41,592 nt of DNA from CAYPTB01 sp964413535 (GTDB lineage: Bacteria > Planctomycetota > UBA1135 > GCA-002686595), in NCBI GenBank assembly GCA_964413535.1, contig CAYPTB010000047.1, positions 1 to 41,592 of the forward strand, read 5' to 3'. The number at the start of each line of letters is the position of its first letter. Positions within the stretch are counted from its first letter, which is position 1. The notes below the pieces were generated by a model. The model searched no databases and was not told where the DNA came from. It worked only from the letters and a program-made list of their open reading frames with translations. Position numbers and translations under genes: made by a program. Of the stretch, positions 23,381 to 31,682 are shown piece after piece.

Positions 23381-24858
23381 AGATCACCTTCGTCAAGCCG
23401 AACATAGGCCGCCTGGAGCACAGCCTCTACGTCGACGAGGGTCGCATGGAGCCGCTGCAACTCGGCGTCCTCGCCGGCCTGACGCCGCCCGACGTGGAGT
23501 GCGTGCTGTACGACGATCGCATCGAGCCGATCCCCTACGACGAGCAGACCGACCTGGTCGCCATCACGGTCGAGATCTACACCGCGCGGCGCGCCTACGA
23601 GATCGCGGCCGAGTACCGCCAGCGCGGCGTGCCAGTCGTCCTGGGCGGCTTCCATCCGACGCTGATCCCAGAGGAGTGCAGCCGGTACGCCGACTCGATC
23701 TTCATCGGCGACGCCGAGCTCTCCTGGCACCAGGTCGTCGAGGACGCCCGGCGCGGCCGACTGCAGCCCGTCTATCGCGCTCCCCCGGGCATCCCGCAGC
23801 TCGGCGGCGTGAAGCCGCACCGCGAGATCTTCGCCGGCAAGGGCTACCTGCCCGTCACGCTGATGCAGTTCAGCCGCGGCTGCCGCTTCCGCTGCGACTT
23901 CTGCGCCATCAGCGTCTTCTTCGAGCACCGCCACCACACGCGCAGCCCGAGCGAAGTCGTGACGGAGATCGAGGACCAGGAGCGGCGCTTCGTCTTCTTC
24001 GTCGACGACAACCTGCTCTCGGACCACGCGGCGGCCAAGCGCTTCCTGCGCGCGCTCGTCCCGCTGCGCATCCGCTGGGTCTCGCAGGCCTCGCTCGACA
24101 TGACCGACGATCCCGAGCTGATGGATCTCCTGGTGGAGAGCGGATGCATCGGCAACGTGATCGGCTTCGAGTCCATCGATCCCGGGAACCTGAGGAGCAT
24201 GCGCAAGGGGCCGAACCTGCAGAAGGGCGGCTGGGATCGCTACGAGCGGCGCTGCGAGATCCTGCGCGAGCACCACCTCCAGACGTGGGCGGCCTTCACG
24301 CTCGGCCATGACGGCGACACACAGGCATCCATCGAAGAGACCCTGGAGTTCGCGCTGCGCAACCGCTTCTGCTTCGCGGCCTTCAACATCCTGATGCCCT
24401 ATCCCTCGACTCCGCTGTACGAGCGGCTGCGGCGCGAGGGGCGCCTCCTGTGGGACGGGAAGTGGTGGCTGCACCCCGAGTACCGCTTCAACCACGCCGC
24501 CTTCGTCCCGCGCAACATGAGCCCGCAGGAGCTGACCGAGGCCTGCTGGAACTGCCGGCGGCGCTGGAACACGCCGTGGTCGATCTTCACGCGCATGTGG
24601 GACTTCCGGACCCACCTGAGCTCGCCGACCCGGCTCGGCGTGTACCTGAAGTACAACCCGCTCTACGGCCGCGAGGCGCTGCGCAAGCAGGGAATGCTGT
24701 TCGGCCTCTTCCGTTCCTCTGTCGACACGCGCGCGAGCGCCGAGCGCGGCGCGGATCCCCGCGACACAGTTCGTGTGCGATCGATGCCACAGCGATTTCC
24801 CGGCCATATCGAGCGCTCGGCGCGAGCAGTGCTCCCCAAGGGGGTCACCAACCCATGA
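23377..24858 (+). CDS. B12-binding radical SAM enzyme (paralogue 2)
   Basis: Start at the GTG 23377, overlapping the previous stop. The 493 residues have the same layout as paralogue 1: cobalamin-type domain with 'EIYTARRAYEIAAEY' and 'GGFHPT' (90-95), cluster Cys169, Cys173 and Cys176 in 'RGCRFRCDFC', then 'FFVDDN', and 'PLYERLRREGRLL' near the C-terminal domain. The last 45 residues or so are an extra basic tail not found in the other copies. It is closest to copies 1 and 4, from which it probably arose by tandem duplication. All iron-sulfur and core motifs are kept, so it should be active. Substrate unknown. It overlaps the next gene by ATGA. Confidence 0.9.
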   Translation: MKITFVKPNIGRLEHSLYVDEGRMEPLQLGVLAGLTPPDVECVLYDDRIEPIPYDEQTDLVAITVEIYTARRAYEIAAEYRQRGVPVVLGGFHPTLIPEECSRYADSIFIGDAELSWHQVVEDARRGRLQPVYRAPPGIPQLGGVKPHREIFAGKGYLPVTLMQFSRGCRFRCDFCAISVFFEHRHHTRSPSEVVTEIEDQERRFVFFVDDNLLSDHAAAKRFLRALVPLRIRWVSQASLDMTDDPELMDLLVESGCIGNVIGFESIDPGNLRSMRKGPNLQKGGWDRYERRCEILREHHLQTWAAFTLGHDGDTQASIEETLEFALRNRFCFAAFNILMPYPSTPLYERLRREGRLLWDGKWWLHPEYRFNHAAFVPRNMSPQELTEACWNCRRRWNTPWSIFTRMWDFRTHLSSPTRLGVYLKYNPLYGREALRKQGMLFGLFRSSVDTRASAERGADPRDTVRVRSMPQRFPGHIERSARAVLPKGVTNP

Positions 24859-26237
24859 AACGCCGCCTGCGCATCGCGCTGATCTCGCCCAAGGGTCCGC
24901 TCTACCGCCGGCGCGGCGGGATCTTTCGCCAGAGCCTGCGCTACATGCCGCTGACGCTGCCGACGCTCGCGTCGCTCGTGCCGGCGGAGCTCGGCGCGGA
25001 GATCACCTGCATCGACGAAGGCATCCAGGACGTGGGTCCCGAGCTCGACGCCGATCTCGTCGCGATGACGGTGATCACCGGCAGCGCGCCGCGCGCGTAC
25101 GAGCTCTCGGCGCGCTTCCGCGCCCGCGGTATTCCCGTCGTGCTCGGAGGGCCGCACCCGACGCTCGTGCCCGACGACGCACGAGGGCACGCCGACAGTG
25201 TGGTCGTCGGATACGCGGAAGAGGAATGGCCGAGGCTCCTGCGCGATCACGCGTCGGGATCGCTCGCTCCGCTCTACGTGCAGTCGAAGGGCTTCGCTCT
25301 CGGCGGATATCCGCTGCCCGACCGCAGCGTGCTGCCGCGGCGGAAATACCTGACCGCGAACGTGTTCGAGGCCACACGCGGTTGCGTGCACAGCTGCGAG
25401 TTCTGCGTCGTCCCCTCCGCTTGGGGCAGGAAACCGTTCCACAAGCCGATCGCCGAGGTCGTGCGCGACATCGCCGAGCGGCGCGCGCGGAGCGCCATCT
25501 TCGTCGACCTCAACCTCGTCGCCGACCCCGGGCACGCGGCGCTCTTGTTCGAGGCGCTGGTGCCGCTGCGAATCGGCTGGTATGGATTGGCGACCACGCT
25601 CCTGTGCGACGACGTGGCGCTCCTCGATCTCGCGGCGCGGAGCGGATGTCGCGGCCTGTTGATGGGCTTCGAGACCTTGTCCGCGAGCGACCTGCGCGGC
25701 GCGGGCAAGGGCTTCAACGATCCTTCCGGCTACGCGCGCGTGGTCGAGATGCTGCACGCGCGCGGCATCGCGCTCCAAGGCTGTTTCGTGTTCGGGTTCG
25801 ACGGCGACGGCCCGGAGGTCTTCGCCGAGACGGCGCGCTTCGCGGTCGAGATCGGCATCGATCTGCCGCGCTTCGCGATCGCGACTCCGTTCCCGGGGAC
25901 GCCGCTGTACGAGCGGCTCGCGGCCGAAGGACGCCTGCTCACTCGCGACTGGAGCCTGTACGACGGGCAGCACGCCGTGTTCCGTCCGGCGCGCATGTCG
26001 GCGCGCGATCTCGAAGCAGGAACGAGCGAGGCCTGGAACATCGCGTACGCCTGGAAGGCGATCGCGTCGCGTCTCGCGCGTTCCGCCGCGAAGCCGCACG
26101 TGGCGCTGCTGACGAACCTCGGCTACCGCTACTACGCGCGGCGGCTCGAGCGCTTCTACACCTGCGACGTGCCCGTGTCCGTCATCGAGTCGCATCGATC
26201 CCCGCGCGCGTCCGAGTGGACCGGCGCGCGTGCCTGA
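24855..26237 (+). CDS. B12-binding radical SAM enzyme (paralogue 3, divergent)
   Basis: Start at the ATG 24855, overlapping the previous stop as ATGA; 460 residues. The N-terminal cobalamin-type domain has 'GGPHPT' (98-103) but lacks the 'TARRxY' motif of the other copies, reading 'GSAPRAYELSA' instead. The cluster is Cys177, Cys181 and Cys184 in 'RGCVHSCEFC'. The 'VDDN' motif shared by copies 1, 2 and 4 is 'VDLN' here. The later core has 'GFDGDGPEVF' and 'PGTPLYERLAAEGRLL'. These differences mark a distinct subfamily that would do a different step on the scaffold. The next gene starts 9 bp after its stop. Confidence 0.9.
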   Translation: MKRRLRIALISPKGPLYRRRGGIFRQSLRYMPLTLPTLASLVPAELGAEITCIDEGIQDVGPELDADLVAMTVITGSAPRAYELSARFRARGIPVVLGGPHPTLVPDDARGHADSVVVGYAEEEWPRLLRDHASGSLAPLYVQSKGFALGGYPLPDRSVLPRRKYLTANVFEATRGCVHSCEFCVVPSAWGRKPFHKPIAEVVRDIAERRARSAIFVDLNLVADPGHAALLFEALVPLRIGWYGLATTLLCDDVALLDLAARSGCRGLLMGFETLSASDLRGAGKGFNDPSGYARVVEMLHARGIALQGCFVFGFDGDGPEVFAETARFAVEIGIDLPRFAIATPFPGTPLYERLAAEGRLLTRDWSLYDGQHAVFRPARMSARDLEAGTSEAWNIAYAWKAIASRLARSAAKPHVALLTNLGYRYYARRLERFYTCDVPVSVIESHRSPRASEWTGARA

Positions 26238-26246
26238 AGCCTCCGT

Positions 26247-27626
26247 ATGCTGCAGACACCGCGTAGCTTCCGCGTCACGATCGTGCATCCGTGCGTGGGC
26301 CGCCGGCTCGGCGCCGAGCGCTACCTGCGCACGTGGATGATGGAGCCGATCCCGGCCGCGATGATCGCGGCGCTGCTGCCTCCCGAGGTCGAGCGGCGCT
26401 TCTACGACGACCGTGTCGAGGCGCTCCCTTACGACGAGCCGACCGATTTGGTCGCCATCAGCGTCGAGACGTACACCGCGCGCCGCGCGTACGAGATCGC
26501 GTCGGAATACCGCCGGCGCGGCGTGCCGGTCGTGATGGGCGGCTTCCACGCCACGCTGTGCCCGGACGAGGTCGAGCGCTACTGCGAGTCGATCGTCATC
26601 GGCGAGGCCGAAGGCGTCTTTCCCGAGCTCGTCGACGACTACCGGCACGGGACGCCGCGCAAGCGCTACCAGTCGTCCGAGCGGCCCGCGCTCGTTCACG
26701 ATCCCGACCGCTCGATCTTCGAGGGCAAGGGCTATCTCCCGATCCGTCTGGTCGAGTTCGCGCGCGGCTGTCGCTTCCGATGCGAGTTCTGCGCCGTGCA
26801 GTCGTACTTCGGCGCGAGCCACCGACACCGACCGGTCGACCGCGTCGTCGACGAGGTGCTGCGCGTGCGCCGCCCGGGTCAGATGGTGTTCTTCATCGAC
26901 GACAACATCACCTCGGACATCGACCAGGCGAAGGAGCTCGCGCGCGCGTTGATGCCGCACAGGATCCGCTGGGTGAGCCAATCCGCGATCCAAGTCGCGC
27001 ACGACGACGAGGCGCTGGAGCTCTTCCGCGCGAGCGGCTGCCAGGGGCTCCTGCTCGGACTGGAGTCCTTGGAGGAAGATACGCTGCGCCAGATGAACAA
27101 GGGCTTCAACCTGATGAAGGGCGGACCTTCGCAGGCGCTCGCCAACATGCGGCGGCACGGGCTGCGGGTCTACGGCACGTTCGTGTTCGGGTACGAGCAC
27201 GACACACCCGAGCGCGTCGCGAAAGTGGTCGAGTTCGCCTGCGGCGAAGGTCTCTTCATCGCGGCCTTCAACCACATCACGCCCTTCCCCGGGACCCCGC
27301 TCTACGCGCGCCTGCGCGACGAGGGGCGCCTGCTCTACGACGCGTGGTGGCTCGACCGAGAGTACCGCTACAACATGATCCCGTTCCGCCCGCACGGGAT
27401 GAGCCCCGCCATGCTCGCATCGGAGTGCATCGCGGCGCGCCGCTCCTTCTACTCGTGGCCGAGCATCCTCCGCCGCGGGGCGCAGCGCGTGAACTGGAGG
27501 AGCCCGTCGATGCTGGCGAACTTTGCGGTGATCAACGCCATGCATCGCAGCGACGTGGACGGACGCAACGGGCTGCCGCTGGGAGACCGCAACTGGAACG
27601 GGACGTTGATCGAGGCCGCGTCATGA
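26247..27626 (+). CDS. B12-binding radical SAM enzyme (paralogue 4)
   Basis: A 459-residue protein with cobalamin-type domain ('ETYTARRAYEIASEY', 'GGFHATL' at 99-105) and radical SAM core with Cys175, Cys179 and Cys182 in 'RGCRFRCEFC', then 'FFIDDN'. The C-terminal region has 'GTPLYARLRDEGRLLYD' and a 'HGMSPAML' segment like copies 1 and 2. It has about 10 extra N-terminal residues ('MLQTPRSFRV'). The ribosome-binding site is weak, but no later start fits. The stop overlaps the GNAT gene start as ATGA. It groups with copies 1 and 2 by motif. Confidence 0.9.
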   Translation: MLQTPRSFRVTIVHPCVGRRLGAERYLRTWMMEPIPAAMIAALLPPEVERRFYDDRVEALPYDEPTDLVAISVETYTARRAYEIASEYRRRGVPVVMGGFHATLCPDEVERYCESIVIGEAEGVFPELVDDYRHGTPRKRYQSSERPALVHDPDRSIFEGKGYLPIRLVEFARGCRFRCEFCAVQSYFGASHRHRPVDRVVDEVLRVRRPGQMVFFIDDNITSDIDQAKELARALMPHRIRWVSQSAIQVAHDDEALELFRASGCQGLLLGLESLEEDTLRQMNKGFNLMKGGPSQALANMRRHGLRVYGTFVFGYEHDTPERVAKVVEFACGEGLFIAAFNHITPFPGTPLYARLRDEGRLLYDAWWLDREYRYNMIPFRPHGMSPAMLASECIAARRSFYSWPSILRRGAQRVNWRSPSMLANFAVINAMHRSDVDGRNGLPLGDRNWNGTLIEAAS

Positions 27627-28792
27627 TCGCGAAGGCCCCGAAGACCCCCCCGACGGCCCTGCCGACGGTCCATCGGTTCGAGCGCGCGCTCGCGGAGGAC
27701 GATGCCGCGATACGCGCGCTCTTGCGCCGCCATCCGATGCCGGGGCGCGTGCGGGTGACGCTCGAGCGCGAGCCGAGCTTCGGGCTCGGCTCCGCCGTGG
27801 ACGGCGAGCGCACGCACGTCTTCGTGCTGCGCGAGCCCGAGACAGGGCGGGTGCTCGGCATGGCGCAGCGATCGGTGTCGAGCGCCTGGATCGACGGGAG
27901 GCCGCAGCTCGTGGGATACCTCTCGCACATGCGCCGCGACGAGGATCGCCCCCTGGCGCGCGGCGTCGCGGCCGCTGGATTCGCCGCCTGCGAAGCCTCG
28001 CGCTGCGCCGACGAGCTCCCCTTCGACGTCACGAGCATCCTGGCCGAGAACACGCGAGCGCGGCGCTTGCTCGAGAGCGGGTTGCCGGGGCTCCCGACGT
28101 ACGAGCATCTCTGCCGCTACCGGACGTTCGCGATCGACGTGCGCGCCGCGCGCAAGCTCTCGCCGGCGCGCTCGAGGGGGACACAGTCGCTCGAGATCCG
28201 CCGCGCGGTCGACGCGGATGCGCCTGCGATCGCGAGCTTCCTCCAGCGCCGCCTCTCGCACCATGCGTTCGCGCCGGTCTGGACGGAGGCGGATCTGCTC
28301 TCGCCGATCCGCTCGCGCGGGCTCACGTTAGACCGCTTCTTCCTCGCCTTGCGCAGCGGAAAGCTCGTCGGCTGCTCGGCTCTCTGGGATCAGCGCGCGT
28401 TCAAGCAGGTGGTCCTGCACGGATACACCCTCGGCGTCCCGCTCGTGCGCATGCTCCTAGCACCCGTGCTGCGACGCTTGACCACTTGGCGCCTGCCCGC
28501 GATCGGGAGCGCCTTGAGGATGGCCTTCCTCTCCCACGCTGCCGTCGACGCGGAAGACCCCGAAGCTCTGTTCGCGCTCGTGCGCGCCGTCGCGCGCGCC
28601 CCCGAGTGCAAAGAGCTCGACCTCCTGCTCGTTGGTTTCGCGGCAGCCCATCCACTCGCTGCAGTGATCCAAGCGGAGATCCGACCGCGCGCAGTCGAGA
28701 GCCTCCTGTACACGGTGCATCCGGCGGGGACGCAACACATCGATGTGCACGCCGGCCCGGGAGTTCCGCACTTCGAGGCTGCGCGGCTGTGA
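27623..28792 (+). CDS. GNAT-like acyltransferase, possibly with two GNAT domains
   Basis: Start at the ATG 27623, overlapping the preceding stop; 389 residues. The N-terminal half has a GNAT-like beta pattern ('HVFVLREPETGRVLGMAQR', then 'DVTSILAENTRARRLLES', which fits the motif-A/B region that binds acyl-CoA). The second half restarts with 'LEIRRAVDADAPAIASFL', the usual first strand and helix of a GNAT domain, and 'LALRSGKLVGCSALWD'. It is therefore probably a tandem double-GNAT protein. The expected role is acyl or aminoacyl transfer to an amine or hydroxyl made by the radical SAM enzymes. The substrate is unknown, and the assignment rests on fold-level patterns. Confidence 0.65.
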   Translation: MIAKAPKTPPTALPTVHRFERALAEDDAAIRALLRRHPMPGRVRVTLEREPSFGLGSAVDGERTHVFVLREPETGRVLGMAQRSVSSAWIDGRPQLVGYLSHMRRDEDRPLARGVAAAGFAACEASRCADELPFDVTSILAENTRARRLLESGLPGLPTYEHLCRYRTFAIDVRAARKLSPARSRGTQSLEIRRAVDADAPAIASFLQRRLSHHAFAPVWTEADLLSPIRSRGLTLDRFFLALRSGKLVGCSALWDQRAFKQVVLHGYTLGVPLVRMLLAPVLRRLTTWRLPAIGSALRMAFLSHAAVDAEDPEALFALVRAVARAPECKELDLLLVGFAAAHPLAAVIQAEIRPRAVESLLYTVHPAGTQHIDVHAGPGVPHFEAARL

Positions 28793-29514
28793 AGGGCGAG
28801 CTCATCCTGCGCCGGGATCTCGGGAGCGCGGAGCGGCGCGCGATGCTCGCGCTCCTGACGCGCCACTTCGAGGGCGTCGACCCGGCGCAGTTCGAACGCG
28901 ATCTCGACGAGAAGGAATGGGTGGTGAGGATCACCGACGAGCGCGGCGCGCTGGCGGGCTTCTCGACCTTCGTCGTGGAGCGCTGCACGTGGCGCGGCGA
29001 GGAGCTCGCGGTCGTGTTCTCCGGCGACACGATCGTCGACCGACGCGCGTGGCGCAGCTCGGCGCTCAGCCGCACGTGGGTCCGCTCCGTGTGGGACGTT
29101 CACGCCGCCGATCCGCGCGGCCGCCTCGTCTGGCTCCTGTTGACTTCCGGGATCCGCACGTACCGTTTCCTGCCGGTGTTCTGGCGCGAGTTCTTCCCGT
29201 GCTTCCACTCGCCCACGCCAGTGCCTCGACGCGAGCTGATGCACGAGCTCGCGCGCCGGCGCTACGGCGCTCGCTTCGATGCACAGCAGGGCATCGTGCG
29301 CCTCGCGCACGCGCAGGTGCTCCGGCCCGAGCTCTGCGCGATCCCAGCGGAGCGCCGATCGGATCCTCACCTCGCGTTCTTCGCGGGCGCGAATCCCGGT
29401 CACGTGCGCGGGGACGAGCTGGTGTGCTTGACGGAGCTCTCCGAGTCCAACCTGACCGGAGCAGGGCGGCGGATGGCCGGCGCCGAGCGGCCGGCGGAAA
29501 CCTCCCGAGTCTGA
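28789..29514 (+). CDS. GNAT-fold-like protein, family uncertain
   Basis: Start at the GTG 28789, overlapping the preceding stop as GTGA; 241 residues. It opens 'MKGELILRRDLGSAERRAML' and has 'VVRITDERGALAGFSTFVV' (about 44-62), which looks like the GNAT beta-hairpin region. A later segment 'TSGIRTYRFLPVFWREF' is a distinct aromatic/basic patch of unknown role. There is no clear acyl-CoA P-loop (Q/RxxGxG/A), so catalytic function is open; it could be a non-catalytic or atypical GNAT. Its stop and the next start overlap by one base (TGATG), which points to coupled translation with the GH3 gene. Confidence 0.5.
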   Translation: MKGELILRRDLGSAERRAMLALLTRHFEGVDPAQFERDLDEKEWVVRITDERGALAGFSTFVVERCTWRGEELAVVFSGDTIVDRRAWRSSALSRTWVRSVWDVHAADPRGRLVWLLLTSGIRTYRFLPVFWREFFPCFHSPTPVPRRELMHELARRRYGARFDAQQGIVRLAHAQVLRPELCAIPAERRSDPHLAFFAGANPGHVRGDELVCLTELSESNLTGAGRRMAGAERPAETSRV

Positions 29515-31163
29515 TGCTCGCTCGCGTGGCCAACACGATCTGGTGCGCCGCGAACCGCGGCCGGCACGCTCGATTCCTGCGCGCGTTGGACGATCCGATG
29601 CGAGCGCAGGAGGACGTCCTGCGCCGCATCCTCACGCGCAACGTGCGATCGGAGTACGGCCGCCGGTTCGAGTTCGCGAGGCTCGCGTCGATCCACGACT
29701 TCCAGCGCGCCGTTCCGCTCACGACCTACGACGACTACGACGCGGACTTGGCCAGGGTCCGCCGCGGAGACCAGGGGGTCCTGACGGCCGAGCGCGTCGA
29801 TCGCCTCGTCCCGAGCAGCGGCTCGTCCGCAGCGCGCAAGCTGATCCCGTATACCCGAGCACTCCGCGCAGAGATGCAGCGCGCGATCGGACCGTGGGTG
29901 GTCGACCTCATGCGGCGAGGCGAACTCCGACGCGGCCGCGCGTACTGGTCGATCTCGCCCGCCCTGAAGGAAGAGCCGTCCGACGTACCGGTCGGGTTCG
30001 AGGACGACAGCGACTACGCTGGCCCTTGGTTGAAACATGCGGTCGATGCGACCCTCGCGGTTCCGGCGCGCGTGAGGCACTTGGAGGACGTCGAGGCGTT
30101 CCGGTACGCGACGTTGTTCTTTCTGCTCCGCGCGCGCGATCTGGCGCTCGTCTCCGTCTGGCATCCCTCGTTCCTCACGCTGCTCCTCGACGAGATCCCG
30201 AGGCACTGGGAGGAACTCGTCGACGACGTGCGGCGAGGGGTGTGCAGCCTGCCGCGCGCGGCGAACCCGCGACATGGCGCGCTCTTCCAGCGGGAGTTCA
30301 GGCCGCTTCCAAGACGCGCGCGCGAGCTCGAAGCCGCGGGACCCGACTCGCTCGCGAGCATCTGGCCGCGCCTGGCGCTCGTGAGCTGTTGGACGGACGG
30401 CCCCGCGAGGCACGCGGTCGATCGAGTGCGACGTCTCCTGCCCGAGGTCGAGATCCAAGGCAAGGGATTGGTCGCCACGGAGGCGTTCATCTCGCTGCCG
30501 TTCGCGGGCTTGCACCCGATTGCGATTCGAAGCCACTTCTTCGAGTTCGTCGACGCCGACGGTCGCGTGCGAACGGCTGGGGAGCTCGAGTGTGGCGCCG
30601 AGTACTCCGTCGTGGTCACGACGGGCGGAGGACTGTACCGCTACCGACTGCGCGACCGTGTGCGGGTCGACAGACACGTGGCTCGCACGCCGTCACTCGA
30701 ATTCGTCGGCAAGGAGGACGGCATCGTCGACCTGTGCGGCGAGAAGCTCTCGGACAGCTTCGTCTCGGGCGTGCTCGAGCGCGTCCTGCGCTCGGCGCAC
30801 ATCGAATCTTCGTTCGCCATGCTCGCACCGTGCGACTCGAGAGGGCCCGGGTACGTGCTCTTCATCGAGACGCCACTCGCTTCGTCGCTCGGGATCGCCC
30901 GCGAGCTCGAGAACGAATTGCGCGCCAATCCACACTACGCCTGGTGCGCGGACCTCGGACAGCTCGTGCCCGCGCGCGTGTTCACGGTCTCTTTCGGCGC
31001 GCATGCGACCTACGTCGCTCATCGCTGCGCCGGGGGGCGAAAGCTCGGCGACGTGAAGCCCGTTTCGCTCAGCGCCGAGTCCGGATGGGAGAGGCGTTTC
31101 CACGGTCGGTGGTGCGACGAGCGACCGCACGCGCAAACATCCGCAGCGGACGTTTCGCGCTGA
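29514..31163 (+). CDS. GH3-family acyl-acid amido synthetase
   Basis: A 549-residue GH3-type enzyme of the acyl-adenylate-forming superfamily, expected to activate a carboxylic acid with ATP and join it to an amine or amino acid. Visible motifs: 'LTTYDDYDADLARVRRG' and the phosphate-binding loop 'PSSGSSAARKLIPYT' (GH3 consensus SSGT-S/T-x-G-x-x-K). Then come 'TTGGGLYRYRLRDRVRV' and 'EFVGKEDGIVDLCGEKLSD', the hinge and C-terminal domain segments. Plant GH3 proteins conjugate hormones, while bacterial members act on unknown or natural-product acids. As the last gene of the operon, it fits a final amide-forming step. A weak hairpin lies 16 bp after the stop. Confidence 0.88.
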   Translation: MLARVANTIWCAANRGRHARFLRALDDPMRAQEDVLRRILTRNVRSEYGRRFEFARLASIHDFQRAVPLTTYDDYDADLARVRRGDQGVLTAERVDRLVPSSGSSAARKLIPYTRALRAEMQRAIGPWVVDLMRRGELRRGRAYWSISPALKEEPSDVPVGFEDDSDYAGPWLKHAVDATLAVPARVRHLEDVEAFRYATLFFLLRARDLALVSVWHPSFLTLLLDEIPRHWEELVDDVRRGVCSLPRAANPRHGALFQREFRPLPRRARELEAAGPDSLASIWPRLALVSCWTDGPARHAVDRVRRLLPEVEIQGKGLVATEAFISLPFAGLHPIAIRSHFFEFVDADGRVRTAGELECGAEYSVVVTTGGGLYRYRLRDRVRVDRHVARTPSLEFVGKEDGIVDLCGEKLSDSFVSGVLERVLRSAHIESSFAMLAPCDSRGPGYVLFIETPLASSLGIARELENELRANPHYAWCADLGQLVPARVFTVSFGAHATYVAHRCAGGRKLGDVKPVSLSAESGWERRFHGRWCDERPHAQTSAADVSR

Positions 31164-31178
31164 ACTAGGAGAGATGGT

Positions 31179-31199
31179 GCGCCCCCTCGCAGCGGGCGC
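31179..31199 (+). terminator. Weak hairpin after the GH3 gene
   Basis: GCGCCC, a 9-nt loop, then GGGCGC: a 6-bp stem without a T-run. It could end the seven-gene transcript, but could also be chance in GC-rich DNA. Confidence 0.25.
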
Positions 31200-31255
31200 T
31201 CGGCCGCCGGGCCTCCCAACTTGACATCCGCAGGGCGAGACCTACGGTCGTCGGG

Positions 31256-31608
31256 GTGGCTGGGGAGGAGAGGGGAGGGCTCCTCGCCGTGCTCGAGCGC
31301 GAGCCTACGAGCCCGCGCGGAGTGGACCCGAGCGTTCCGCGCGAGCTCGAGCGCGTCGTACTGCACTGCATCGAGAAGGACCCCGCCGATCGATACGCTT
31401 CGGCGTCGGCGCTCGCAGACGACCTCGACCGCTTCCTCGCCGGCGAGCCCGTGGAAGAGTGCTGTGGGCCGACTCGGTGTTGCTGCGCCCCGCCCTGGCG
31501 CGTCCGCTGGGCCATCACCTGATCTTTCTCTCCGCAATCGCGATCCTGGGGTTGATCGTCGGGCATCAAGTGCGTCGAGCGCGCTCCCTGTCCCGTCACA
31601 TTCGCTAG
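31256..31608 (+). pseudogene. Ser/Thr protein kinase C-terminal remnant, frameshifted
   Basis: A GTG-led frame encodes the end of a Hanks-type kinase lobe: 'VDPSVPRELERVVLHCIEKD', 'PADRYASASALADDLDRFLAGEP'. This matches the region XI end of bacterial kinases common in Planctomycetota. The frame then runs into nonsense and stops at 31522. In the +2 frame, starting right after the 'GEPVE' codons (about 31455), the product continues 'RVLWADSVLLRPALARPLG' and a transmembrane helix 'HLIFLSAIAILGLIVG', ending at TAG 31608. This is the juxtamembrane segment expected after such a kinase. A frameshift and loss of the whole N-lobe (no Gly-loop, HRD or DFG nearby) make it a decayed fragment between the GH3 and sulfatase-like genes. 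Confidence 0.7.
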
Positions 31609-31682
31609 CTCTGGCGAAGCAGACTCCTGCGCGGGTGATCGAGGTGAGGCGGTCGCGTGCGTGCTTCTGCCATACTGGCCCC

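Noticed and set aside
24663..27545. A 960-residue antisense frame over radical SAM copies 2-4
   Set aside because: The sense strand has exact CxxxCxxC and overlapping start/stop pairs; the antisense frame has no motif.
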